DNA of 64,000 nucleotides from Serendipita indica DSM 11827 (Eukaryota; Basidiomycota; Agaricomycetes; Sebacinales; Serendipitaceae): NCBI GenBank assembly GCA_910890315.1, contig CAJVGD010000013.1, positions 930,001 to 994,000 of the forward strand, read 5' to 3'. Shown piece by piece: positions 55,799 to 64,000 of this stretch (position 1 is its first letter; each line of letters starts with the position of its first letter). The notes under the pieces were generated by a model. It saw only the letters and a program-made list of their open reading frames with translations, ran no database searches and was not told where the DNA came from. The position numbers and the translations under genes were made by a program.

Positions 55799-57903
55799 CT
55801 ACGTGAAAAAAGTATTTGAACTGCCAAGAGGCACCACGCCTTCGGTGAACGTGGGGGTATCTTTTGGATCCCAGGGCAAGGGATCAGGAGTCTTCTCGAC
55901 TCCAAGTTCATAACGTGCCTGCACTAACTCAGCGCAAGCATCTTCTCCCTGACAGTGGTGTCCCCAAGAATGAGAAAAGTCAATGATCGTCAAGGATTCA
56001 CCTCGTTTGACCACATTCCGGGGCTCAAAATCTCCGTGAGTAATCCCAACACGATGAATACCACAAAGTGACCGGTAAAGATGTTTCCTGAACGTGTCTC
56101 AGCAAGGGCCATAAGATACGGCAAGAACATACTTTTGATCAGAGTTGAGCTTATCAAAATCAAGCAACTCTTCTCCTTCATAATCCAATACGAGCGCTAG
56201 ATTATCGGCGGAACGAAATAGTCCATGACAATGCGATATGCCTTGGACACCAGCGGAAGCAAGTAGGCGATACCAGTTGAACTCCTCAAAAAGCATATTC
56301 TTCGATGTCTGCGTTCGATAAGCGAGCTTGAGAACATATGAACTGGTGCTGCGATACACCTGTCCACTTCCACCTTGCCGAGGTTTGCCAGTAAGCAGAA
56401 GTTCAAAAGGAAGCATCGGCTCCGAAACAGTCGACGACAAATCGGATGCACGGGACATATAAATGGTAAAAGAGTCCTCAGTGCGCACTGAGAGGCCATC
56501 AGACTGTCTGAGTGTGAGTATAGGAGAGCACATTATGGGAATACCACGCACGGCTTCAATCGAGGTGGATGTCGGGCCAGATCTTCTGGACTTGGATGGG
56601 CCATGGCAAGGTAAATCGCCATTCGCTGGGACTTTCAAAATATCCTCGAGCGAGCGTGCCCCATTGGATTGGTCTGGTCTCACCATGTAGAGTAGCGCAC
56701 TCCAGATGGGTAACTTGCTGTCGTATACTGGAATCATCGGGGAATATCGAAGAATTGGACGTAAATGATTATTGTTGTCGACGCGATACGAAATGTGAAC
56801 AATCATGTAAACTCGTCCAGCGAAGATAACGGCCCACGGAGGCTTCATATCAGCATCCATAGCGTGCCAAGCCAGCTAGATTGAGTTAGCGCAACTACAA
56901 GTCACAAGTGGCGAGCGTACCTTAGCAAGAATAGCATGTTCATTCTCCCATTGCATTTGATCTCTCGAGAAAGTGATAGACTGAGAAGATACCATTGTGT
57001 TCATGTGTTTTTCGCCGGCGCTTGGGCTTTTGGTCTCCCACAGGATGAGGGGCTCGCCGGTTCGGTGCCAAAACACACCGTCGGTGCGCACATTGCCGTC
57101 ATCGGTTCTTTGCTCAGTCGAGAAAGTGAGAGGAACTGCGTCCTCAAATAGAGCCCGACTGAGGGCTCCAATTGCTCGACGGATATACCCAATGGTTACA
57201 CTCAGATCGCTTTCTTTCACGAAAAGATCGTCTTGCTGTAAAACTGAATGAACTGATTCTGCAGCTGATGAAGAAATTTTCGCTTGTTGACGGGCGGATT
57301 GGCCAACGATTTGTTCGAGTTCCACCCTGATCGCCATAGGTAAGTCGTTGCAAAGCTCAGCGCTCGCGGGCAGTGAATCTGGTTTGTATAAGGTCGGACG
57401 AAAAGGCGCCGTGTGCTTGCTCTGATCGGATCCAACCCTAACTTCCGGTGGCCGTGTGATAGAGAGGACGTTGGAAAGATCTGGAAAGAGATAGTCTTGC
57501 CAGGTAGGGGTCAAGACTTAAAAGAAATTAGCTATCATCATTTGCAAGGCTGACGCTTACCCTCGATTGCTAGCCAGGCATATGCATTGCGTTGATGCAC
57601 GGTTTGGAGTAAAGGAACAAGGTCAAAATAAGATACCGTTTGCTGATAGTCTTCTTCGGTCATCATATTTCGGGGCCAGTAGATGTTCCCTGGGCTTGCT
57701 TCTCGTAGCGCTGCCAGAAACCTTCCGGCCGTCTGTTCTGTGACTACAGTAGATCCCCAGTCATTTTCCATGTTTGCCTTCATGCGTCTTGACATCCTAC
57801 TGTCTTCCTCGAGAGGGACCGCGTCGGGTGTCGGGAACGTCATCGGGTCCAAGTTTGTTTGGCCACCCAATTTGCCACAAGGCTCATCTCTGTGAAAATA
57901 CAA
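55799..57903 (-). CDS. Protein-kinase-like protein, tandem copy B
   Basis: Minus strand. Exons run from about 57903 (start unresolved; candidate Met codons at about 57840, MTFPTPDAVP, and 57790, MSRRMKAN) to 55799. The N-terminal half is TPTWQDYLFPDLSNVLSI, then GEPLILWETKSPSAGEKH and WAVIFAGRVYMIVHISYRVD, typical of agaricomycete proteins with a leading restriction-endonuclease-like or unknown domain before a kinase fold. The kinase half has the Gly loop RQGGSGQVYR, VLKLA, SADNLALVLDYEGEELLDF, HGDFEPRNVVKRGES and IIDFSHS (DFS for DFG). HGD with N keeps the catalytic Asp, as in phosphotransferase-like kinases. The splice at about 56135-56090 restores KHLYRSLCGIHRVG. Substrate and role unknown. 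Confidence 0.7.
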
Positions 57904-58312
57904 AGCTTATTTCTTATGTATTCCCGTTTGAATGATCTCTCTGGGCTGTACTTTCAGCTACAAGCGATGTTGGATCCCTCGTTCCAGCTACCACTCTGCA
58001 TCCTCATCTAATTTACCTGATCTACAACAACAAACTTAATTTAATGAGTCACATATCCAGACACCTGGCCCCTCGGCTCAAGTGCACGAAAGGCGAACGA
58101 GTGTTGATGACATTCCCGGAAGCGACAGAGAAATGCTGCAGGGCATCAAGCTTTATCACCTTATCCAGAAAATCCTGTCTTCATTGCTGTTAGCGTGCAC
58201 TATCGATAAATAAGCGGCCGCCTTTGGTCTCAAAATCCGTCTTAGTCTCAGCTTTCTCCACTATCGAGCTGACCTTCCACACTCTCGCGTCAGGCGACAA
58301 CCAGCGACGACG
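57904..58312. other. Divergent promoter region
   Basis: It lies between the kinase-like gene (minus) and the ankyrin-MYND gene (plus). Part of it may be the missing first exon of copy B. A GCGGCCGC word occurs at 58213. No other feature was seen. Confidence 0.4.
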
Positions 58313-59833
58313 ATGTCTGCTAGGCGCATGCCTCTTCCAATTGACCCTGAAGCGTACCTCCGACAACCGGAGAACAGAATTTCAATCAAACCTCCTTTCG
58401 TTGTCTCCCCCGAGCTTTCACGACTACTCAAGAGACCAGGACTGCTAAAAGGCAAAGACGGAGAGCGGGTGCGAGAGATTTACCAAGGTAAACTAAGCCT
58501 AATTGCTTGTCTATCTCTGAAAATCTACAGAGGGAGCGTTCTTCTTCTCACCCGTGAGGGATCTCTCCATCTTTGGTACATACTGCGCCTTTGGACTTTT
58601 TGATGCCGCTGTCAAGGTGGGTCTCGCGCTAGCGAATTACTATTATCTCACGCAAGTCAGGAATATCATGCTACCAAACCCGACCTGACCGCGACGGAGA
58701 CGGCATATCAATGGGGATACGTTTCCATCACCGCTTCTCGATCTTGGTACATGACCAACGCACAACCTTTATCTGTCCTTTCTGCGCACGCAAAAGTTCT
58801 CGAATTTCTTGTTTCCCAGGGAGCACCCATCGATCTTCCAGACATCGCCGGCCTTACAGCACTTCATCATGTCGCGATGAACAACTACAGAGGCGAGGTG
58901 CTAAAGTTCCTCTTGGAGAATGGCGCCAATCCCAACGCACGGGACCGGTACGGATGCAGCCCAATCTTCGACGCCATGAAACACGGTCAAGCAGAGGCAT
59001 TCGACATGTGTCTTCAGTATGGAGCAGATCTCGATCTCAGAGAAAATGATGGCTACACGGCTCGCCGCCTTGCCAAGATGGCCGGTCCAACTATCGATGC
59101 GGTGGTTCAGCGTCACTTGAGGAAGAAGGAAGGGAAACCGGCACACTTGGAGGACAAGAATCGTTGCACGCATTGCGGTAGTGATGGTTGCAGGAACCAG
59201 TGCTCCCGGTGCAAGACGGCTCGCTATTGCAACTCTGACTGTCAAGGTATAGTTTCCGATCAATGCACTACACAGGGACTAATAATCGCAGCCAAGCATT
59301 GGAAGGCAGGTCACAAGCATACATGCATTCCATTCGACGACTCTGCGACTTCGCTCGTCTTCACACCCACATACGATACAATTGAAGAACTGAAGAATGC
59401 AGTCAGCTATGCAAACCATAATGCACTCCTCCGCAACTATCTCGGTCACGACCAAGACGGCGAGAGCAAGAGAAAGGCCAAAATTACGACAAAGGAGAAG
59501 GCCCTCGGGCCAAAGTACAAGACCAAAGATGGCATCTACAACTATCCACCACCTTCACTCTTAGGGAGGCCAATCATTATCAAGGTTCAGGTACCAGCGA
59601 GGGTATCATTAGGACACAACTGGCCACAGGAAATGCTGGTATACAACAAGACTCGAGATCTCTTTTGTCGCATCATCGACGTCGACCAACCACAGGCGTA
59701 TGCTAAACTCGATGCAGTGATTCGTCAAAAAGGTGCGGCTGGTGGTCTCAAGGGATATTTTATAGCCGAAATGGAGTCCAATACCGCACTGAAAATCAAA
59801 GTGGGTGATATTCTTGGAGAGCAACCTTGGTAG
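58313..59833 (+). CDS. Ankyrin-repeat protein with MYND zinc finger
   Basis: Exon 1 starts MSARRMPLPIDPEAYLRQPE at 58313. Introns lie near 58486-58531, 58617-58658 and 59246-59291. Ankyrin repeats span LSAHAKVLEFLVSQGAPIDL, GLTALHHVAMNN, VLKFLLENGANPNARDRYG and MCLQYGADLDLRENDGYTAR. The MYND finger is CTHCGSDGCRNQCSRC, YCNSDCQ and, after the intron, HWKAGHKHTC, with all Cys/His ligands present. About 170 further residues include VPARVSLGHNWPQEMLVYNK. Such proteins are thought to be protein-interaction scaffolds; the partner is unknown. Confidence 0.86.
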
Positions 59834-60365
59834 TTACGCAGCCTCTTTCTTTAAAACATGTATTTTGTAGACCACGACCAAATTCGCGCTTCACATTCAC
59901 AACTTACCATATGAGGCCACTGAAATAAGGCCTCATGCAATGTGTGAACCTGAAGGTATCAGTTAATATACTCAATTTAATTACCGGGACAGGAAGAGTG
60001 GTAATCTTTGACTACGTTGGCTGAAAAGTTCAAGTGTCCTTAGTGAATCACAGTATCCACACTCCCTTTGGCGAATCTCGAAATATTTCACTGAAAGAAA
60101 ACTGGTGCAAAGTGCAATTTTCTGTGCTTATGGAAAGTAAATTCAAACGCCGATACACTAATGGCGTGTTGACAAGATAGCAGACAATATATTGCCCGTC
60201 TTATAGATGTATAGACCCGAGACGTGTTAGTCGGTCCCAACTTTCAGTCCATTACGCAGTTCACTTTCGATGAGCAGCTCGAGCACAGTTGCGACTTGCG
60301 ATTGAACAGGATAGATAAGATACCTACAATCTGTGTGGAAACACTATGATCAAACCACTGCCAGT
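59834..60365. other. Convergent intergenic stretch
   Basis: The 3' ends of the ankyrin-MYND gene and of peptide gene 8 converge here. It is AT-rich with no coding potential seen. A short inverted repeat GGCCTCATGC/CATATGAGGCC near 59910-59935 may form a hairpin. Confidence 0.4.
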
Positions 60366-60831
60366 CTAAAGTCCTATCAATCCCTTTGCAAAATGGAATG
60401 CCTTGCTCAAGAAATTCCGTCTCTCGAGCATATTGTCATCTCTAGAAAATAGATTTGAACGCTCTAAATATCATGTCTCAGCATCGTGTCTCCATTCTGA
60501 CAAAGAACGAGGATAACTCACTTGCAGGCGCCTTGGCCTCTGGCTTGGGGTCTGTCTCTGCCTGAGGGTGCTCTACATTCTTGGTCGAGGGTTCGACTTT
60601 CACTTTTTCACCTGCAGTAACTTGGATTGTGTGCTGGCCGTGGGCATGGACAGCAGAGGGTTCCTGCATTGACGTCTCATTAGCAATCTTGGGAAATGAT
60701 GGGCATGTTAAAAGGCTTACCCTCTTCAGCAGCACGGCGTTCGAGTCTGCAATCTCGGGGAGAGGCGCGCTCAGGACGGGGAGAGCAACAAGAAAGATAG
60801 CGAGAAGGTAGGCGGCAGCGAATGCTTTCAT
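60366..60831 (-). CDS. Secreted kexin-processed precursor with cationic C-terminal peptide (KRS-RRF member 8)
   Basis: Exons 60831-60721, 60663-60522 and 60463-60366 (minus) give 116 residues. The first 37 residues, MKAFAAAYLLAIFLVALP through DSNAVLLKR, are almost those of member 1, and exon 1 has the same 111-base length. A His- and Lys/Pro-rich middle follows (VHAHGQHTIQVTAGEKVK, HPQAETDPKPEAKAPA). The last exon begins inside the Lys codon of KR-SNLFSRDDNMLE, then RR, then NFLSKAFHFAKGLIGL. That matches SILFSREEHVMLN-RR-NFFRRLW...GLVGL of member 1 residue by residue in plan. It lies 25 kb from member 1 and is inverted, so the family spreads by duplication. Confidence 0.82.
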
Positions 60832-60905
60832 TTCTTATTGAAATAATGTAAACACTGTAAAGAAAGATGAGCATTTTGCCACCGTGTCAGATAGTCCTTA
60901 CAGAG

Positions 60906-60916
60906 GGCACCAGGCC
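60906..60916 (-). promoter_or_regulatory. Leader element GGCCTGGTGCC of member 8
   Basis: Exact core word on the minus strand, after a pyrimidine tract. GTAAGG follows within four bases and a TTTACAG acceptor near 60858 ends the 5'UTR intron before the ATG at 60831. Confidence 0.72.
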
Positions 60917-61428
60917 GGTCGAAGTAAAGGGGAAGAAAAAAAGGAGATAGGAGATCATCCCCCCAAAACCCAGTTCTCAAATACGCGACAGGCAGGCCGT
61001 GCTCTGACGCGCTTGTTTGGAGACAGATGTTAGCAACCATAGCATTGGCGCCTCGCTTTTTTGCTCATCAATTATAGAATCATGTTCTGTTCTCCTCATC
61101 ACGGTGATATCCAAAATGACTGCGTACAGAAGCGTTCCAGCGGCTGTACGCGCTTGCCGGACATACATTTGAACACCCGGCACCACGCATGCCGTGCGGC
61201 ACATCCCTACTCCTTGCGGTGCTCTGGCTATCTCACACCCTGAAAATTTCAATGGTCGTTATGGGTCTATATCATTTCACATATCGCGCCGAGCCAGCGA
61301 TATGGAGAGCCAAGATATTTGCGATGAGGCAATTAGTCCTTAGGTCCGGAACCCTCAATCTTAAAGCCACCAGGTATCCCGAAGTCCCTTTACTTCATTC
61401 AACGCTCTAAAACTCGTTTACATCTCGC
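60917..61428. other. Promoter of member 8 and 3' side of member 9
   Basis: No supported gene on either strand. The frames present are short and without protein features. Confidence 0.4.
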
Positions 61429-62113
61429 CTAATCTAGCTCACGGACAGTGAATACGACAGGATTGCGCTTCTCCTGATTCGATTGGTCAGCAAGACCAAT
61501 TTTTGCACCCTTAGACTATCACTCACCAGGCCGGAAATCTTCGCGACAAACGATCGGCGTTCGAGCGGTGGCAGTGGCCCCCCACCGTCACGTCGGAAGA
61601 GCAAGGTCGTGCCCACCTTGAACTATAAGGATCATTAGCACCCGATATACTCTCAAAGTCCAGATGAGATGCTCACAGCAGTTGATGCCTAGGCGGATAT
61701 TGGCATTAGTAACGATTTCGGCAAATGTACGATAAGAACATACAGCTTTACCCAGGAAGTGTTTGAAATTCCGACGTTCAAGGTTCTCCGTCGACATTTC
61801 TGAGCGTTTCGACGTTCCTTGGACATCCGTGGTTGGCGGGGTTTGCAAGTTTGCACTCGGGGCGTTCGCATTATCCGGGTGGTGGCGGTGACGATGATGC
61901 TGCATTCAACGAATAAATGATATCAGCAATGCATTTGACGATGTGGTAGCAGCTACTCACATGTGGGCGTGGGTGCGGGTGCTCATCTCGCGCCTCGAGC
62001 TGGCTCCCAACTGAGCGTGCTGCTATTTCGCTTGTTCCTGCTTGAATAGGGGCCGCAAGGGCAGGAGCGACGAGGGTGTAAAGGGCGAGAGTGGCGAATG
62101 CTGCAACGCGCAT
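61429..62113 (-). CDS. Secreted kexin-processed precursor, extended form (KRS-RRF member 9)
   Basis: Minus strand exons 62113-61961, 61899-61744, 61688-61677 (a 12-base microexon), 61622-61527 and 61473-61429, all phase 0, give 153 residues. The signal peptide MRVAAFATLALYTLVAPALA is followed by HPHPRPH joined to HHRHRHHPDNAN, a strong His block. Then come SKR-SEMSTENLE-RR-NFKHFLGKA, and beyond the microexon FKVGTTLLFRR, PLPPLE-RR-SFVAKISGL, EKR-NPVVFTVRELD. The KR-S...LERR-NF module is as in members 7 and 8, and a second LERR-SF step suggests a duplicated module. The microexon join is the weakest point; if the first GTAAAG donor is used instead, the C-terminus differs. No exact leader word was seen; a weak match lies near 62250. 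Confidence 0.68.
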
Positions 62114-62990
62114 GGTATTTCAAAGGACGAAGGTGAGAGTTGAATAAGCACTGAAATTGCTGTTCGTCAGGAGAAGGAGCAGGTAAATCCGATGGAGAGC
62201 ATACAAATGGGTGCCTGCACCGAAAAAGAAAAAGCAAAGGGCAAGTGCCTCGGGAATGAAAAAGGGAGCAAAGAAGGAAGAAAGTTTGCTGGAGTTGCAG
62301 TAGACCGTGTTGCGCGGAGACTTTATACCATCCGTTGGCTCTATGGGCGTGGGCTTGCCGAGGCCGATGCTTCTCAAGCATGGGTTAGACCTCTTCCTAT
62401 GCAGAGTGACCAAGTTGGGGTCGCATGTGCCCGTCTTCACAGAGTCTAGCACTGCTGCCAGCGAGGCGGTGAGATCAGTCACCATGATGCAGTACCCCCG
62501 CTGTGCACGTTCTGTGGCAACCGGCAGACTATCTTCCAATTACTGGCAGCTTTGTATTCATTTGACGTCAAATAGTTGGCACAGTGTCGATGTGGGTTTA
62601 CTCTAGCACACCACTCGGGCCATGGTTGCGCGCAAGCGTCTTACAAATAGATCATATTCGGCTCTGGTACTATTTGTGGAAGCTTATCGTGGCGGTCGTA
62701 AAGACGCCATGGTAGATGGCGTCAAAGAACTTGAGGCGATGAACAGCGACAGGGCAGTTCTGGAGACCCTCAAGGGATCTATACGGAAGTCAAATTTAGA
62801 GGTACCCGGTAAGAACTCGGAGGTCTCCGGCAACAGAACGGCAGAGGGAGCGTTCAAGCATGCGTTGGATCAGTCCTTTTTCTCGCTTCGAACCAAATCG
62901 CAATGCACTGTATACGATTCAAGATCATACCTTTGGGATACATGACTTAGGACTCTATATCTAATGCAAACCGAAAAGTAGAAGAAACGT
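62114..62990. other. Promoter of member 9 and spacer
   Basis: A plus-strand frame at 62622-62945 (107 residues, MVARKRLTNRSYSALVLF) has mildly protein-like sequence but no family or partner exon. A degenerate form of the leader word may lie near 62250 on the minus strand (GAGGCACTTGCCCTTTG). Otherwise nothing. Confidence 0.35.
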
Positions 62991-64000
62991 CTATCCAAGC
63001 CTGGGGTCATCTTCCAGTTCACCATAGAGCTCCCGAATAGCGCTATCTATCAGCTAAATAGAAGTCAAAATCACGATATAATCACTCTAATCGATACATA
63101 CCTTGAGCTGCGTGGGCAAACCTGAGACCGAAATGATCCAGAACCAGTACCGCGTAAAGGAATCTAGTGATCGTCAGAATAGTTTCGGAAACGAAAGAGA
63201 CAAGACCTACCACTTTGAATCGCCCGAGAACCCTGTTCAGTGCGCGACAACTGTGAACTGAGGGCCAATGCATCGTGGACGAACTGATTCAAGAGTGGTT
63301 GCACCAGCACAGAGTCGTGTGGGAGTGGACTTTTGCTGATTAGACTCATCGCACACAAGTACAACCACGTCTTGTTGATTCGGCTCGCACGTCTTCGGTA
63401 TGGTGAGAGCACGGCGATCATGTGCTCTACGATGTATGGGTCAAAAGGCTCAGTACTGATCGCCGTTCGACCTTCGCGTAGACGGTCGAGGATCACTTGG
63501 TTCGCTTGCACAATCTGTTGCGCTAAATCGCCCCTAAACGGTTTCGAGAAGGAGGGTTCAGCCGCAGCAAACCTGGAAAACAAGATTAATTAGTATCGTA
63601 TAACACTCCCAACGTAAGTAATGAGGGGTAGGGAAGTAAACGCACGCCATGAGTGGAGAGACTTCAATAATCTGCGCCTGCATCTTTGCCTCTCTATGCT
63701 TCAACTCCCTCTCGATCCGCTTCAGGACGACGGGCTTCGCCCGCTGCTTTGGGTCCGCAGGGAGGACAGCACGGACGTATGCCTGTAGGATGGTATTATA
63801 TGCCAGGTTAGAGTAGACCAAGTTTCCGAGGGCTTTTCGTAGCGTCCGCCTTGCAGGATTCCGTAGGATGAAGAGTTGGAATGCAATGACAATACCGAGT
63901 GCCGCAGCCAGCGCCGTCATCATTTTCCCCGCACGCAAGGCCGGCGTATCGAATGGCCGACGGTAGAGGTTTGCGTAGACATGTTCGGTCACCATGATCA
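62991..64000 (-). CDS. DUF2421/BRE4-like membrane transporter, C-terminal part (5' cut by window end)
   Basis: Minus strand. The first visible exon (from the window edge to about 63645) reads PALRAGKMMTALAAALGIVI, NPARRTLRKALGNLVYSNLA and HREAKMQAQIIEVSPLM. The next exon reads AAEPSFSKPFRGDLAQQIVQ, EPFDPYIVEHMIAVLSPYRR and LLNQFVHDALALSSQLSRTE. Two short exons give RFLYAVLVLDHFGLRFAHAA and DSAIRELYGELEDDPRLG, ending at 62991. This is the C-terminal part of the aromatic-acid-exporter-like family related to Brefeldin-A-sensitivity protein 4 (DUF2421). The N-terminal six-helix bundle is off the window. It probably exports small organic acids or toxic compounds. Confidence 0.75.

Noticed and set aside
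62622-62945. 107-codon plus-strand frame
   Set aside because: Plausible composition only; no family, splice partner or promoter features.

Overview
The window is nuclear DNA of a filamentous basidiomycete. Genes are dense and split by many short introns of about 45-65 bases, and the products are typical of Agaricomycetes: NACHT-WD40 NLRs, F-box-like families, GH28 with a fungal CBM1, GH128, and lineage-specific protein-kinase-like genes. A Rhizoctonia/Ceratobasidium-type fungus is a reasonable guess, but that is inference. No tRNA, rRNA, CRISPR array, retroelement or DNA transposon was recognised.

Left part (0-34 kb), mostly ordinary genes. It holds a 5'-truncated Msb1/Mug8-domain protein with a huge coiled coil, a Cid1-type poly(A) polymerase, the DASH subunit Dam1, a protein kinase (minus), the E2 enzyme Ubc7, a GH128 glucanase, a frameshifted NLR with 14 WD40 units, two tandem single-pass membrane proteins (minus), an F-box-like gene (minus), a cytochrome P450, a GH28-CBM1 pectinase (minus) and a leucine-rich F-box-like protein (minus).

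Middle part (34.8-44.6 kb), the most unusual region. It is a same-strand run of small secreted-protein genes, mostly split into tiny exons that ordinary ORF calling misses. Most encode a signal peptide, a His-, Gly- or Pro-rich middle, dibasic Kex2-type sites, a conserved Lys-Arg-Ser step, a second dibasic step, and a C-terminal cationic, probably amphipathic peptide. I call these the KRS-RRF family. Each is preceded by a nearly invariant 5'-leader word, GGCCTGGTGCC, followed by a 5'UTR intron. Two more members lie on the minus strand at 60.4-62.1 kb. The architecture resembles kexin-processed fungal precursors such as Candida Ece1 (candidalysin) and other KEP/repeat-peptide precursors. The function here is unknown; secreted membrane-active or signalling peptides are the leading inference.

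Right part (45-64 kb). It holds a Ser/Thr-rich secreted protein with a possible CBM19-like module, a conserved protein of unknown function (minus), an AidB/ACAD-type acyl-CoA dehydrogenase, the phospholipid methyltransferase Opi3, a second copy of the F-box-like gene (paralog of the one at 32-33 kb, so the peptide cluster is bracketed by a related pair), a tandem pair of protein-kinase-like genes (one decayed), an ankyrin-MYND protein, the two outlying peptide-precursor genes, and the 3' part of a DUF2421/BRE4-like membrane transporter cut by the window end.

All exon joins were read by eye from GT-AG (or GC-AG) signals, reading frame and family resemblance. Small-exon structures are the least certain part.
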